Shown piece after piece: positions 46,636 to 56,110 of a stretch of DNA of 64,000 nucleotides. This DNA is from Conchocele bisecta. Lineage: Eukaryota > Mollusca > Bivalvia > Lucinida > Thyasiridae. Each line of letters opens with the position of its first letter. Position 1 is the stretch's first letter. A program made the position numbers and the translations under genes. The notes below the pieces were generated by a model, which was not told the DNA's origin, did not search any database, and saw only the letters and a program-made list of their open reading frames with translations. The DNA lies in assembly GCA_029237695.1 (NCBI GenBank), contig JAQRGA010000042.1, forward strand, positions 496,001 to 560,000. Direction: 5' to 3'.

Positions 46636-46828
46636 ATTTTTTCCTCCTTCCTGAATCTAATCTTAATGATAATTTATTCTAATATATTTAAATTAGTTGT
46701 GAATTTATTTATTCTCTACATTGCAGCTATAAGAATAAATCAGATATAATGGCAAAATGTGTAACTATGTGTTATATATAATTAACAATAAGCAAAATGT
46801 GTAATATTATTAAATTTTGGTGGTAGTT
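46636..46828. promoter_or_regulatory. divergent control region with repeated GCAAAATGTGTAA
   Basis: This 193-base gap separates emrAB from the regulator gene. The 13-base word GCAAAATGTGTAA occurs at 46752-46764 and at 46792-46804, 40 bases apart (about four helical turns). A third partial copy, ATGTGTTA, lies at 46767-46774. They are good candidates for operators of the adjacent XRE-PAS protein; the second lies 25 bases before its start codon, so autoregulation is likely. Confidence 0.6.
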
Positions 46829-47992
46829 ATGTATAAAAGAAAAGATTATTTATTTTATGGTAGCAAACTTAAGCAGATACGTAAATCCAAAAAACTTTCT
46901 ATTAGAGAATTTGCTGGGTTGATTGATAAAAGTCCGAGAACAATTGGCGCCTGGGAAAGAGGTGAAAGGAAACCATCAAGCTCTGATATAAAAATTATGG
47001 CTGTTGTCTTGTCTGTAGATTTAACTGTTATTTCGAATGTTGACCTCCATTTATCTAGTTTGAAAAAGGATAAATTATTAAATGAAGTATTGTCTACTGA
47101 GGATAAATTATATAATTTATTTGGAACAAAGCTTAATATAGAACAGAAAGCTTTTTTGTATAAAGTTATTGGTTCTTATAAAAACTTGGGAAAAACTATT
47201 GAATTAAGTAAAATGGAAAACGAAACATTTAAGTTACTTATTGATTCTATTCCATTGGGAATTTATACTAAAGATCAGTTCTTACATTATAAGCTTGCGA
47301 ATAGGGCATTTTCGTATATTACTGGAAGTTCAATAAGCGATATAAGTGGAAAAATAGATGAGCAAGTTCTTCCTAAACAGCTTAGAGATGGAATCAGTAG
47401 CATTGAAAATAGAGTTCTTTCTACAGGTAAACCTATTTTTTATGCCACCGTAACTTTTGATGACGTCAACTATAAAAGATATTTTAGTGTATCTGTGATT
47501 CCGATTACTAAAGCTGAACAAGTTGTAACAATGCTGATTGGTTGTATTTCTGATGTTACTGAACGTATGAATTCAACTAAGAATTATAAACTTTTGGAGC
47601 AGGTTATAAGCAGTATTGCTACTGCTCTATGGGTTAGATATAGAAAACCTGTTCCACGTGTAGTATTTTTAAATAATGCGATAGAAGAAATATTCGATAA
47701 AACTATAAAAGATGTTGATAATAATCTTAGTTTTTGGATTAATTTTATACATCCTGAAGATCAACTGAGTGTGAAAGAATGGTCAGATAATTTTTTTAAA
47801 GATACTTCTAATATAAATAGTGAAGTTATAAAAATTTATAGAATTTTTACTTCTTTTGGCAAAGAAAAAATCATTATGGATAAAAGATCAAAGTTTATTA
47901 ATGATGATGGTGACCTGGTTGATTATGGTGCTATCAGAGAAATTACGAAAGAACACTATGAACTTCATAAAAAAATAACAGCCCATTTGTAA
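46829..47992 (+). CDS. XRE-type HTH regulator with two PAS-like domains
   Basis: 387 aa from the ATG at 46829; an in-frame TTG 12 bases upstream is possible. Residues 10-65 are a helix-turn-helix of the XRE class (LSIREFAGLIDKSPRTIGAW, ERGERKPSSSDI). From about 125 to 235 a PAS domain is seen (LIDSIPLGIYTKDQFLHYKL; GCISDVTERM), and a second PAS-like domain from about 240 to 378 (VVFLNNAIEEIFDK; REITKEHYE). Fusion of an XRE head to PAS sensors is not a common regulator type. It is divergent from emrAB, so it probably represses or activates the pump in response to a bound ligand or redox state. The inducer is unknown. Confidence 0.75.
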   Translation: MYKRKDYLFYGSKLKQIRKSKKLSIREFAGLIDKSPRTIGAWERGERKPSSSDIKIMAVVLSVDLTVISNVDLHLSSLKKDKLLNEVLSTEDKLYNLFGTKLNIEQKAFLYKVIGSYKNLGKTIELSKMENETFKLLIDSIPLGIYTKDQFLHYKLANRAFSYITGSSISDISGKIDEQVLPKQLRDGISSIENRVLSTGKPIFYATVTFDDVNYKRYFSVSVIPITKAEQVVTMLIGCISDVTERMNSTKNYKLLEQVISSIATALWVRYRKPVPRVVFLNNAIEEIFDKTIKDVDNNLSFWINFIHPEDQLSVKEWSDNFFKDTSNINSEVIKIYRIFTSFGKEKIIMDKRSKFINDDGDLVDYGAIREITKEHYELHKKITAHL

Positions 47993-48034
47993 TTTAATTT
48001 ATTAAAAACTGTTTTAACAATTTTATCTTTGTAA

Positions 48035-48335
48035 TCAGATATAGAATAAAAAAATAATAGAGATGTATTTTTGAAATTCCTGAAAAGCTGCATGATATTT
48101 AGCATTATCAACAAAAATATAAATGAATGTTGCTTTAGGTTAATAAGTTTCTATTTCTTAAATAAGACCATTTAGTATTTGTATAAATTTTAAGGTAGTA
48201 CATTCACTACACTGTTAAGGCTTACATGTTCTCTACTTGTATAAAAATTATAATTATCAGCAAAAAGCAGAACTGTTTTATTTAATTGATATCTACTTAT
48301 GTAATTACGAATTGTCTGATTATTTAGGAGGAGTA
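48035..48335 (-). pseudogene. IS630-like transposase remnant
   Basis: Minus-strand reading gives two in-frame pieces. From about 48335 to 48190: NKTVLLFADNYNFYTSREHV, then SLNSVVNVLP and a stop. From about 48140 to 48035: PKATFIYIFVDNAKYHAAFQ and EFQKYI. The second has the F-x-D-N-A-x-Y-H block that surrounds the second catalytic Asp of IS630-type transposases, and the first resembles the F-x-D region before it. The third catalytic residue and both ends of the element are missing. Confidence 0.4.
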
Positions 48336-48409
48336 AATCTGAAATTTATTTAAAAGTTAAACCGTGATACGGCTATAATACTACCTTTATACTATCTGAA
48401 TATTTACAT

Positions 48410-48562
48410 AAATTCTCCTGATCTCAGAGAAAAATGGGATTTAATTTTTTAGTTTGTTATAGAATTTTTTTATATTTTCTCATATTATGTATTAAATTGA
48501 TATTATATATTAATCAATATTTTCCTAAAAATAATTCAGCTTTAGTATATAATAGTTTAAGA
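48410..48562. repeat. dispersed repeat, copy B (see 32457-32610)
   Basis: Matches 32457-32610 at about 75%. On the minus strand it ends GGAGAATTT followed by ATG at 48408-48410 and at once a TAA, so the leader and start are present but the gene is gone. The next residues in another frame (YSDS.KGSI) faintly recall the pentapeptide start YSENRFLKG. Confidence 0.55.
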
Positions 48563-48593
48563 ATTTTTTTCAGACTGTTTCTTAATTATTCTT

Positions 48594-50261
48594 TTATAAT
48601 TTAGAAAACATCATACCATGTTTATATGTTTCAATTTTTGAAGCAGGAATACCTTCTCTGAAACTTCCCCGCATAAAAAAAGCAATATTTCCTTTATGTT
48701 TGCCGCTTTTTATTAACTCATGTAATTTTTTATTGCTTATAAATTTATATTTTGCATCAGGAAAAGTTAAACCATGAGAAAATTCACCTCTTCTTCCATA
48801 AACATAAACATCATCCCGTTTAAGATACCATGAAACAGAATGAATCATATTGGGATAAGCTATAATCATTGTATCAGGCTGGATATATTTGGCTTGAGCT
48901 AAAATGAATTTTCCCTGTGCTTTACCATACATAACTTTATCAGGTATCACAATATTTTTAATTGCCATGATTGCAATAGGTGCCATTGCTAATAGAAATA
49001 ATTTATTTTTTATTGTTCTAGATTTTAATGAACATTTTACTAAATATGCAAATATTAAAATTGAGATGAATGCTAATATCCATTTCCAATACTCTGCCGG
49101 AAGATATAATCCTGGTATTTTTCCAGTTAAAGCGATTAACTGGAAAATCATAAAACCGACACCGCCTACAAGGAAAATGAGAGTAATAAATTTAAGCGTA
49201 AATGAGAAAATTTTTCCATTTATATCTTTTTTTAAATATAAATACAAACCATATGCAGTAAATATTGCTAAGGGAGGAAAACACGGGAGTATATAAGTAG
49301 CAAGTTTTCCACTGCATAAAGAGAAAAAAATAAAAGGAAATATAAACCAGCATAAACTATATCGTATTATGGATTTTTTGAAAAGATTCTTTTTACTTAA
49401 TCCTAATATTATACTTGGAAGCTGTATTGTCCATGGCAGTGCACCTGCTATCAGTATTGGAATTAGAAACCAGAATGGTTCAGTGTGCTGCCCCGCTGTA
49501 CTTGCAAAGTATCGTTGTATATTTTGATTAAAAAAGAAATATTTCCAAAAATTAGGGGCACGAAAATAGATAGTCATACTCCATGGAAGGGAAATTCCGA
49601 TGGCAAAAATAATAGGAACCCACGCCATTGTAAACATCCTTTTCCATTTTTTCTCCCAAATTAAAAATGGTGCAATGACAAATGCCATTATAGCGAACAC
49701 TAAAAATCCTTTTGTCATAAAGCCGCAGCCTGTAAATAGACCGGAAAAAGCTAAGAAAATATTAGATGACCACTGAGATTTACTTTGGTAGGCAAAATAG
49801 AACATAACTAATGCTGCAGTTATGAAAAAACTTGTTTGTGCGTCCAGTACGGTAAATGTTCCTATGCCCCAAACGATACCTAATGATAAAAATACTAGTG
49901 ATGATATAGTTGCAAGAAATTTATCCTTAAGAAAACTCTTAACAAAAAAGTAAATTAAAAGTGCTGTTAATCCAGTTGTTAATGCTGAAGCAAAACGGAC
50001 AGCAAATGCATTAAATCCGAATATTAGCTCTGATACTGCATTCATCCAGTATCCTAATACAGGTTTCTGGTAATAGCGTATGCCATCCATATATGGTACG
50101 ACCCAATTATTATTAACTATCATTTCTCTTGGGATTTCAGCATATCTTGTTTCATCAGGTTCAACCAGCGGACTCATGCCGAGCGGTATTATATAGACAA
50201 GTATGAAAAAGATAAAAACAAAAAAGTTGTATTTTAAATTGCCATGTACATATTCTTCCAT
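48594..50261 (-). CDS. ArnT-like glycosyltransferase (GT-83 family)
   Basis: 555 aa with about 12 hydrophobic segments, typical of ArnT/PMT-type integral membrane transferases. The first periplasmic loop has PLVEPDETRYAEIPREM (residues 31-47), with the acidic pair needed for catalysis, then GIRYYQKPVLGYWMNA. ArnT moves 4-amino-4-deoxy-arabinose from undecaprenyl phosphate to lipid A; relatives use other sugars and some add to proteins. No arnBCADEF genes are near, so the sugar is unknown. It is a single gene. Confidence 0.85.
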   Translation of the reverse strand: MEEYVHGNLKYNFFVFIFFILVYIIPLGMSPLVEPDETRYAEIPREMIVNNNWVVPYMDGIRYYQKPVLGYWMNAVSELIFGFNAFAVRFASALTTGLTALLIYFFVKSFLKDKFLATISSLVFLSLGIVWGIGTFTVLDAQTSFFITAALVMFYFAYQSKSQWSSNIFLAFSGLFTGCGFMTKGFLVFAIMAFVIAPFLIWEKKWKRMFTMAWVPIIFAIGISLPWSMTIYFRAPNFWKYFFFNQNIQRYFASTAGQHTEPFWFLIPILIAGALPWTIQLPSIILGLSKKNLFKKSIIRYSLCWFIFPFIFFSLCSGKLATYILPCFPPLAIFTAYGLYLYLKKDINGKIFSFTLKFITLIFLVGGVGFMIFQLIALTGKIPGLYLPAEYWKWILAFISILIFAYLVKCSLKSRTIKNKLFLLAMAPIAIMAIKNIVIPDKVMYGKAQGKFILAQAKYIQPDTMIIAYPNMIHSVSWYLKRDDVYVYGRRGEFSHGLTFPDAKYKFISNKKLHELIKSGKHKGNIAFFMRGSFREGIPASKIETYKHGMMFSKL

Positions 50262-50448
50262 ATTATACTGTCCTGATTCAGTTTGAAGTGTTACTGTTAA
50301 TCATATTATATCTTTTAGTTTGGAAGATAAAATATTCAAGTTAATTAATATGAAATTAATCTGGAATATTAATTTTATGTAGATGGCTGATATAAAAAAA
50401 GAAAAACTTAATTAAAAGTTTTTCAATGATAATTATAAAATATATATA

Positions 50449-50688
50449 TTAAATATCTATCTGTTCTGATTCATACGAAATAAAATTTTGAAATGTCATC
50501 CATTTATCAATTACAGGTTTTAGTAGAAAATCTTCTATTTCTGTATCAAATATAATTGTATGATCACAATAAGGACATTTTGCAAAATGTTCTATGTCAG
50601 TTCTGAATAAATTCTCAAGACAACTTGGACATATCAACAATTTGTCGCATTTCCAGTCTAATCTTTTGAATGTATTTTCTATTGGCAT
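50449..50688 (-). CDS. small zinc-ribbon protein, function unknown
   Basis: 79 aa. Two CPxC knuckles, Cys20/Cys23 (CPSC) and Cys38/Cys41 (CPYC), form a zinc ribbon. The rest is acidic with no other motif. Start MPIENTFKRLDWKCDKL has an AAGG-like site upstream. It lies alone between arnT-like and ilvN. Such proteins can be transcription or ribosome accessory factors, but there is no evidence for a role. Confidence 0.6.
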   Translation of the reverse strand: MPIENTFKRLDWKCDKLLICPSCLENLFRTDIEHFAKCPYCDHTIIFDTEIEDFLLKPVIDKWMTFQNFISYESEQIDI

Positions 50689-50795
50689 TTTAAATACCTT
50701 AAATTATGTTTTGATTTTTTTTTAAAACTTCTATATAATACTAATTCTATGGTATTAAATCTTGAAAGTAAATAGATTCTGTAATATTAAATTGA

Positions 50796-51290
50796 TTAAT
50801 ATTTTTGAGTATCAGCATGTATTTTGGACACAGCAACTTTACCTGTTCGTGCAAGTTCAACAATACCAAATGACTCCATTAATTTTACAAAAGAATTTAT
50901 TTTATCGCCTTTTCCAGAAAGTTCAACTGTAATTTCATCTTCAAATACATTAACTATTTCACCTTTGAAAATTTCAACTATCTGTATTATTTCAGCTCTT
51001 GTTACTTCACTTATCCTAATTTTAATAAGAGCCAGCTCTCTTTCTATAAATTTGCTTTTGGTTAGATTAGTTACTTTTATTACATCAATAATCTTCCTTA
51101 ACTGCTTTTCAGTTTGCTCAATAACTGCTTCATCTCCTGATGTTACAATTGTCATTTTAGACGTTCCTGAATTATCGGTGGGACTCACAGTAAGAGAGTC
51201 GATATTATAGCCTCTTCCGCAAAATAAACCTGATATTTTAGCTAAAACACCAAATTTGTTTTCAACAAGTGTAGTAATTATATGCTGCAT
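50796..51290 (-). CDS. ilvN: acetolactate synthase small (regulatory) subunit
   Basis: 164 aa. ACT-domain regulator of acetolactate synthase: MQHIITTLVENKFGVLAKIS at 1-20 and GRGYNIDSLTVSPTD at 26-40 are the classic IlvN/IlvH start, with a C-terminal IlvN domain. It confers valine feedback on the catalytic subunit in the branched-chain pathway. The large subunit (ilvB) is outside the window. It links to cimA (3448), which feeds isoleucine synthesis. Confidence 0.95.
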   Translation of the reverse strand: MQHIITTLVENKFGVLAKISGLFCGRGYNIDSLTVSPTDNSGTSKMTIVTSGDEAVIEQTEKQLRKIIDVIKVTNLTKSKFIERELALIKIRISEVTRAEIIQIVEIFKGEIVNVFEDEITVELSGKGDKINSFVKLMESFGIVELARTGKVAVSKIHADTQKY

Positions 51291-51333
51291 CTTAATATCC
51301 TTATATTTATATGAATGTTAATTACCTGATTAA

Positions 51334-54333
51334 TTATTCGTCAAGTAAATTTTCAACACTTAATTTTAAATCAAAATTTTTATTGGCATCTTCAAGATTA
51401 TTTTTATCTGAAATAGAGCATATTGATGCATTTTTTGATGCATTTTTTAGATGCTGAAGTGTAATATCTTTTAATTTATCACCGGTAAGGCTTAGTAGAT
51501 TTTCTCTAAATTCTTCTCTGGCATTATATTTTATATTTTTTAAATGCCTTATTATCGAAATACAGCACGCATCTGACGGTCTAACAGGCTTATCCAGTTT
51601 TTTAATGGAACCGATTATAGCTTCTTCAATTTTATGTTTTCCAAGATCTGCTTTATTTTTAATATAATCAAAAATATTATTAAATGTATTGAAACTTTCG
51701 CCGATACATGGATCTCTGTAGGTACTGATGCCAAACATTCCGCCAAGCATAGAATAGCTTGCTCCTACACCGTAAGCTCCTTTTTTTGATCTTATTTCTT
51801 CCCAAAGGTAATCATAAGTTAAATATTGACTTAAGAGTAAGAGTGCAGGGGCATTTTTATCTGTCGCTCCGACACTGGGATAAGCTATAGCATTGAATGC
51901 AATATTTGTCGGAATAATAATACCTGTTTGCGTTAATTTTCCTGTTTCAATATTTAATTTATTCTTTATATTATTATTAGATGAGAAATTTTTACTAAAC
52001 TCTCCCAGCCAATTTCTAACAATCTGTTTTTCATTTGGAGAGCCGATAAAACTGGTAACTATTTTGTTATTTGAAAGAATATATTTCTGTATTTTAAGAA
52101 GGTTATTAATCAGTAGATCTTTTTCTTTATCAAAATTTTCAATAATCCTGTTTAAAAATCTTAACTGAGTTATCCCTGAAAATCTTTCTGAAACATTATG
52201 ATTAATATTTAAATCTTTAGCCGCATAGAGCATTGCATAACTTGAACCTGATGATAAAATGCTGCCTCTTAGTGCTGCTCTTTTTTGAAGTAGTATATCT
52301 TTAAGTCTTTTGATATTTTTAAAGTTACATGAAATTATTCTATCTATAATGATACTTAACATTTTCTCTAAATTACTATTAAGAGATTTTGATGAGATCA
52401 TTAAATATGGAGAGTAGTTTAGCGGATCATCAAAATTGCCATCAGCTAAGAGAGTTGAACTAAAACCTCCTGTGACCTCGGCCTCCCTCCCTGCCATTTC
52501 ATCGTATGTATATTTTGCAGTTCCCATCTGAAGTAGTGCCGCTCTAAAAATGGAGACATAATTTATTAACGAATTATCTATATTTGATAGATCAAAACCT
52601 AGGTTTATATAGTTTATATCATTTGAATAAACACCAGTGTAGATGATAGGATTACCTTTTACATATTCTATCTCTTCTTCAAATTTTTGAGGCTTTTTAT
52701 TTACGGCTGAAATAGGTAGTTTGGGCAGAGTCGCTAATTTTTCAGGTGTATTGGGTGTTAAGTGCATTTTCTGAAGTTTTTTTGCTTCAATAAGAATTTT
52801 ATCAAGCTTTGGCTTTGTCATTTTAGATTTTAAGGATGTCATTATATCATGAAATCCCTGCTCTTTTTTGCTGTAGTACTGATTATCAGGCAGAAAAGTT
52901 AAAACAGAATAATGTTTATTATTTATAATTAATTTTTCTATGATTTTTTCAAAAAATTTATCTTCAGAATTATATAATTTTTTTAATTCATCAAGATGTT
53001 GATTTATTTTCAACAGAGTTATAGGATTTTTGTCATATAACCAATAATTGTAAATTCTATCCATTAAAACCAATGGGTATGATGAGTGTATCTCTTTCGA
53101 ATTAAATATTAATCTATGAAAAGCTGATTCAATTTTAGATTTATCTATCCCTTTATTTACAATATCTCTACATGTATCCTGAATAAGTTTTATTATTTTA
53201 TCAACATTTTTTTCATCAATATTCCTAAGACCAACAGTAAAAAATGTATCTCGCTGGTAATCAGCATAACCGGAACTTGTTAAGGCTTCACCCAGTTTTG
53301 AGTCTACTAAAGCCTTTCTCAGCGGTGAAGATGAATTGTCTAATAGATAAACCTCCAATAATGACATTGCCAGAGTAGTGATTGTGTCTGTAACGTCATT
53401 TGTAAGAAAGTTAATTGTGACAGCAGCCTTATTTTTTAGGTCTTCATTTTTAGATATAGGATAAGGAATAGTTTTATAAACTGGTTTATCGAACCGCTTC
53501 TGAAAATTGATTGATGTATCAAGGTTAATACTATCAAATTTGGTTAGATATTCTTCATTGATAATTTTTAATGTTTTGTCAATATCAAATGATCCGTATA
53601 TAAAAATATAAGCGTTGGAAGGATGATAATACTTTGAATGAAAGTCAACAAAATTCTTATAAGTTAGCTTTGGTATATCATCAGGGTTTCCGCCGGAATC
53701 TTTTCCATACGCATTATCCGGAAGCAGGCTTTTTGATTCCTCTCTGTCTATAATGCCGTTTAGATCAGAATAAACACCTTTCATTTCATTGTAGACAATA
53801 CCTTTAATTGTCAAATCAGATTCGGTATCTTCAAAATTTGAAAATTCCAAGTGATATCCTTCCTGTTTGAAATGTTCTTTACTAATATTAGGAAAGAAAA
53901 CAGCATCACAATATACTCTTAATATATTATGGAAATCTACTTCATTCATACTTGCACATGGATAGACGGTCTTATCAGGATATGTCATTGCGTTTAAAAA
54001 TGTAGCAAGACTGCTTTTTAGAAGTTCAACAAAAGGATCTTTAACAGGATACCTTTTTGAGCCGCATAGTACCGTATGTTCTAAAATATGCGGGAGTCCA
54101 GTATCATCAAAAGGAGGTGTTTTAAAAGCAGCAGAAAAAAGATTTTCATCATCATTGGCATTTAGATAAATAAGCTTTGCTCCTGATTTTTTATGCACCA
54201 TTGAATATGCAATTGATTTTATTTCAGGAAGTTTAGTTATTTCATGGATTCCAAATCCATTAGTGTATTGTTTATCTGTAAATAATAATTTAGGCATTTT
54301 ATCAGAATTCATATCATCTCCAGTAATGTTCAT
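51334..54333 (-). CDS. M16C (presequence protease-like) zinc metallopeptidase
   Basis: 999 aa, the size of PreP-type (M16C) enzymes. The inverted zinc motif H-x-x-E-H is at His82-Glu85-His86 (LPHILEHTVLC), and the third ligand lies in VYNEMKGVYSDL near residue 170. It has four M16 lobes that close over small unfolded peptides. In bacteria such enzymes degrade peptide fragments. The reading frame is long and clean; ATG codons at 54312 or 54297 could be the start. It follows ilvN on the same strand by 43 bases upstream of it. Confidence 0.9.
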   Translation of the reverse strand: MNITGDDMNSDKMPKLLFTDKQYTNGFGIHEITKLPEIKSIAYSMVHKKSGAKLIYLNANDDENLFSAAFKTPPFDDTGLPHILEHTVLCGSKRYPVKDPFVELLKSSLATFLNAMTYPDKTVYPCASMNEVDFHNILRVYCDAVFFPNISKEHFKQEGYHLEFSNFEDTESDLTIKGIVYNEMKGVYSDLNGIIDREESKSLLPDNAYGKDSGGNPDDIPKLTYKNFVDFHSKYYHPSNAYIFIYGSFDIDKTLKIINEEYLTKFDSINLDTSINFQKRFDKPVYKTIPYPISKNEDLKNKAAVTINFLTNDVTDTITTLAMSLLEVYLLDNSSSPLRKALVDSKLGEALTSSGYADYQRDTFFTVGLRNIDEKNVDKIIKLIQDTCRDIVNKGIDKSKIESAFHRLIFNSKEIHSSYPLVLMDRIYNYWLYDKNPITLLKINQHLDELKKLYNSEDKFFEKIIEKLIINNKHYSVLTFLPDNQYYSKKEQGFHDIMTSLKSKMTKPKLDKILIEAKKLQKMHLTPNTPEKLATLPKLPISAVNKKPQKFEEEIEYVKGNPIIYTGVYSNDINYINLGFDLSNIDNSLINYVSIFRAALLQMGTAKYTYDEMAGREAEVTGGFSSTLLADGNFDDPLNYSPYLMISSKSLNSNLEKMLSIIIDRIISCNFKNIKRLKDILLQKRAALRGSILSSGSSYAMLYAAKDLNINHNVSERFSGITQLRFLNRIIENFDKEKDLLINNLLKIQKYILSNNKIVTSFIGSPNEKQIVRNWLGEFSKNFSSNNNIKNKLNIETGKLTQTGIIIPTNIAFNAIAYPSVGATDKNAPALLLLSQYLTYDYLWEEIRSKKGAYGVGASYSMLGGMFGISTYRDPCIGESFNTFNNIFDYIKNKADLGKHKIEEAIIGSIKKLDKPVRPSDACCISIIRHLKNIKYNAREEFRENLLSLTGDKLKDITLQHLKNASKNASICSISDKNNLEDANKNFDLKLSVENLLDE

Positions 54334-54474
54334 TGAACAGATTATTGTTTTAATATATTATAATCATCTTTTTATAAAAATGAATTTAGCTAATTATTTA
54401 TGATTAAACTAAAAGTAGGTTATATTATTCTTTTAGTTGAATATAAAAATATAAATGCCCAAAAAAATTAGAAT

Positions 54475-55275
54475 ATGAATAGTAAAAAATATTTAATGAA
54501 AGTTGCGTATGACGGAACAGATTATTTTGGCTGGCAGATCCAGCCAAATCATATCACTGTTCAGGATAAGATAGAAGAAAAACTTAGCCGTTTATACAAT
54601 ACTGAAATAAATATAACAGGTGCAGGAAGAACAGATGCCGGTGTACACGCATTGGGAATGACTGCTTCTTTCAATGTTCCCAGTAATCCTGATATCCCGT
54701 TAAAATCTCTTTGTCAGGCATTAAATAATTTACTTCCTAATTCAATAAATATTAAAAAAATTTATTTAGTTGCCAGCGAATTCAACGCGCGATTTGATGC
54801 AAAAGGAAAGGCCTATACTTATGTCATTTCTACTGCTGATGATAGTAACCCATTTAATTATAGGTGGTCATGGAATCTTAAATATTCATTTAATATATCT
54901 GCAATGAAAGATGCTGCGAAATATTTTATAGGGGAACATGATTTTAGTGCATTTGGTTCAGCTCTTGCCAAGAGTGGTAAAAATCCTATTCGTAAAATAT
55001 ATGAAATAGATATACAGAAATTTGGCAGTTATATATGTTTAATATTTTTGGGAAAAAGTTTTTTGTATAAAATGGTAAGAAGTTTGACAGGTGCATTGGT
55101 GCAGATTGGCAGAGGAAAACTAAAACCTGAGGATATTAAAAATATTTTAGAAAAAAAAGACAGAATGAACCTATTTAAAACAGCCCCTGCAAGCGGTCTA
55201 TTTCTTATGAATGTGTTTTATACCGTAGATGAATTGAAATCATTTAAACTAAATCAGCTGCCTTTTTATAAGTAA
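54475..55275 (+). CDS. truA: tRNA pseudouridine(38-40) synthase
   Basis: 266 aa. It makes pseudouridine in the anticodon arm of many tRNAs. The catalytic block GRTDAGVHA is at residues 51-59 with the Asp54 nucleophile; VAYDGTDYFGWQIQ starts the protein; RWSWNL, GEHDFSAFGSA and FLYKMVRSLTGALVQIG follow. It is complete, in contrast to the broken tgt, another tRNA modifier. Followed by a GC-rich hairpin. Confidence 0.95.
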   Translation: MNSKKYLMKVAYDGTDYFGWQIQPNHITVQDKIEEKLSRLYNTEINITGAGRTDAGVHALGMTASFNVPSNPDIPLKSLCQALNNLLPNSINIKKIYLVASEFNARFDAKGKAYTYVISTADDSNPFNYRWSWNLKYSFNISAMKDAAKYFIGEHDFSAFGSALAKSGKNPIRKIYEIDIQKFGSYICLIFLGKSFLYKMVRSLTGALVQIGRGKLKPEDIKNILEKKDRMNLFKTAPASGLFLMNVFYTVDELKSFKLNQLPFYK

Positions 55276-55286
55276 CCTAATATTAG

Positions 55287-55306
55287 CTGCTGCCTGCCTG
55301 CAGCAG
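55287..55306 (+). terminator. GC-rich hairpin after truA
   Basis: Seven-pair stem (CTGCTGC at 55287-55293 with GCAGCAG at 55300-55306) around CTGCCT, 12 bases past the truA stop. There is no long T-run after it, only GTGTTTCG. It may terminate truA or be a stable mRNA 3' end. Confidence 0.45.
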
Positions 55307-55453
55307 GTGTTTCGTGATCTTTAGTCACTGTGTCTGCTGAAGTTTGTAAAAAATTAGTTTGATAGAGATTATTTTCTAGCAATATATATACTACTTATTA
55401 CATAATCACCTTTAAATGATTTTATTCATAAGTCTTTATTATTAGGAGGTGAT

Positions 55454-56110
55454 ATGTATTTAAAAAATATTACTGACACTACCTGCTTTAAACTTTTATG
55501 TGTATCTCTTATCACTTTAGTATGTGCATGTTTTAAAAAGGAAACAGGTGCTATTTCACGGCATTCATTTGTTAAATTTATTGCTCAGTTAGATAAAACA
55601 CCTGTAGAGATAGAATTAGATAAAGTAAATATTATAAAATATAGTTGGTATAGTGCGGTATTATTTCTCCAATAGATGCCATTAAAGGACTAAGAAAAGT
55701 TGATGCAGCTAATGTAGTGGTTGCTGATAATGGATCTACTCTATGTCGACTTTACCATTCCTGAAAGAAATTTGACGAGACTTAAGAGTGTAATGTCTAA
55801 AGGCGAATTGAAAATTATGATTCAAACTGAGAGAGCAAATTCAGATGATAAAATGGAGTTATATTATTATGACATAATTCTGAAAATTTTAAGTAATGCC
55901 GTAAATAATAAAACAGGAACAGTTATTTCAATGACATTATCACTTGTAATTGTTTCTATCCCATTAGTTTTTATGGACGAAATAGTTGGGAGAATTTTGA
56001 GAGAGTTTACTCTAACTGTTATAATTACTGTGATTTCTTTCGAAATTATATCGTTAACACTTACCCCCAATGATCTGTGTCGGAATATTAAAATAAAATT
56101 TTAAGGATTT
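55454..56110 (+). pseudogene. RND efflux adaptor and pump, degraded and fused by deletion
   Basis: A lipoprotein-like start (55454-55675: LCVSLITLVCAC with a possible lipobox, then a stop) is followed in frame by 55663-55764 (ISPIDAIKGLRKVDAANVVV, ADNGSTLC), the conserved block of a membrane fusion protein. A shifted frame (55721-56104) has DLLYVDFTIPERNLTRLK and NAVNNKTGTVISM, adaptor sequence, and then passes straight into an RND pump helix region (VFMDEIVGRILREFTLTVII, ISLTLTP). In normal pumps these parts are far apart, so a large deletion joined them. At least two frameshifts and one fusion deletion. Spacing from truA is 179 bases. Confidence 0.7.

Larger units (their letters stand above)
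47993..48593. other. intergenic region with transposase and repeat remnants
   Basis: 601 bases without an intact gene. It holds the transposase remnant at 48035-48335 and copy B of the dispersed repeat at 48410-48562, described separately. The rest is empty AT-rich DNA. Confidence 0.5.
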
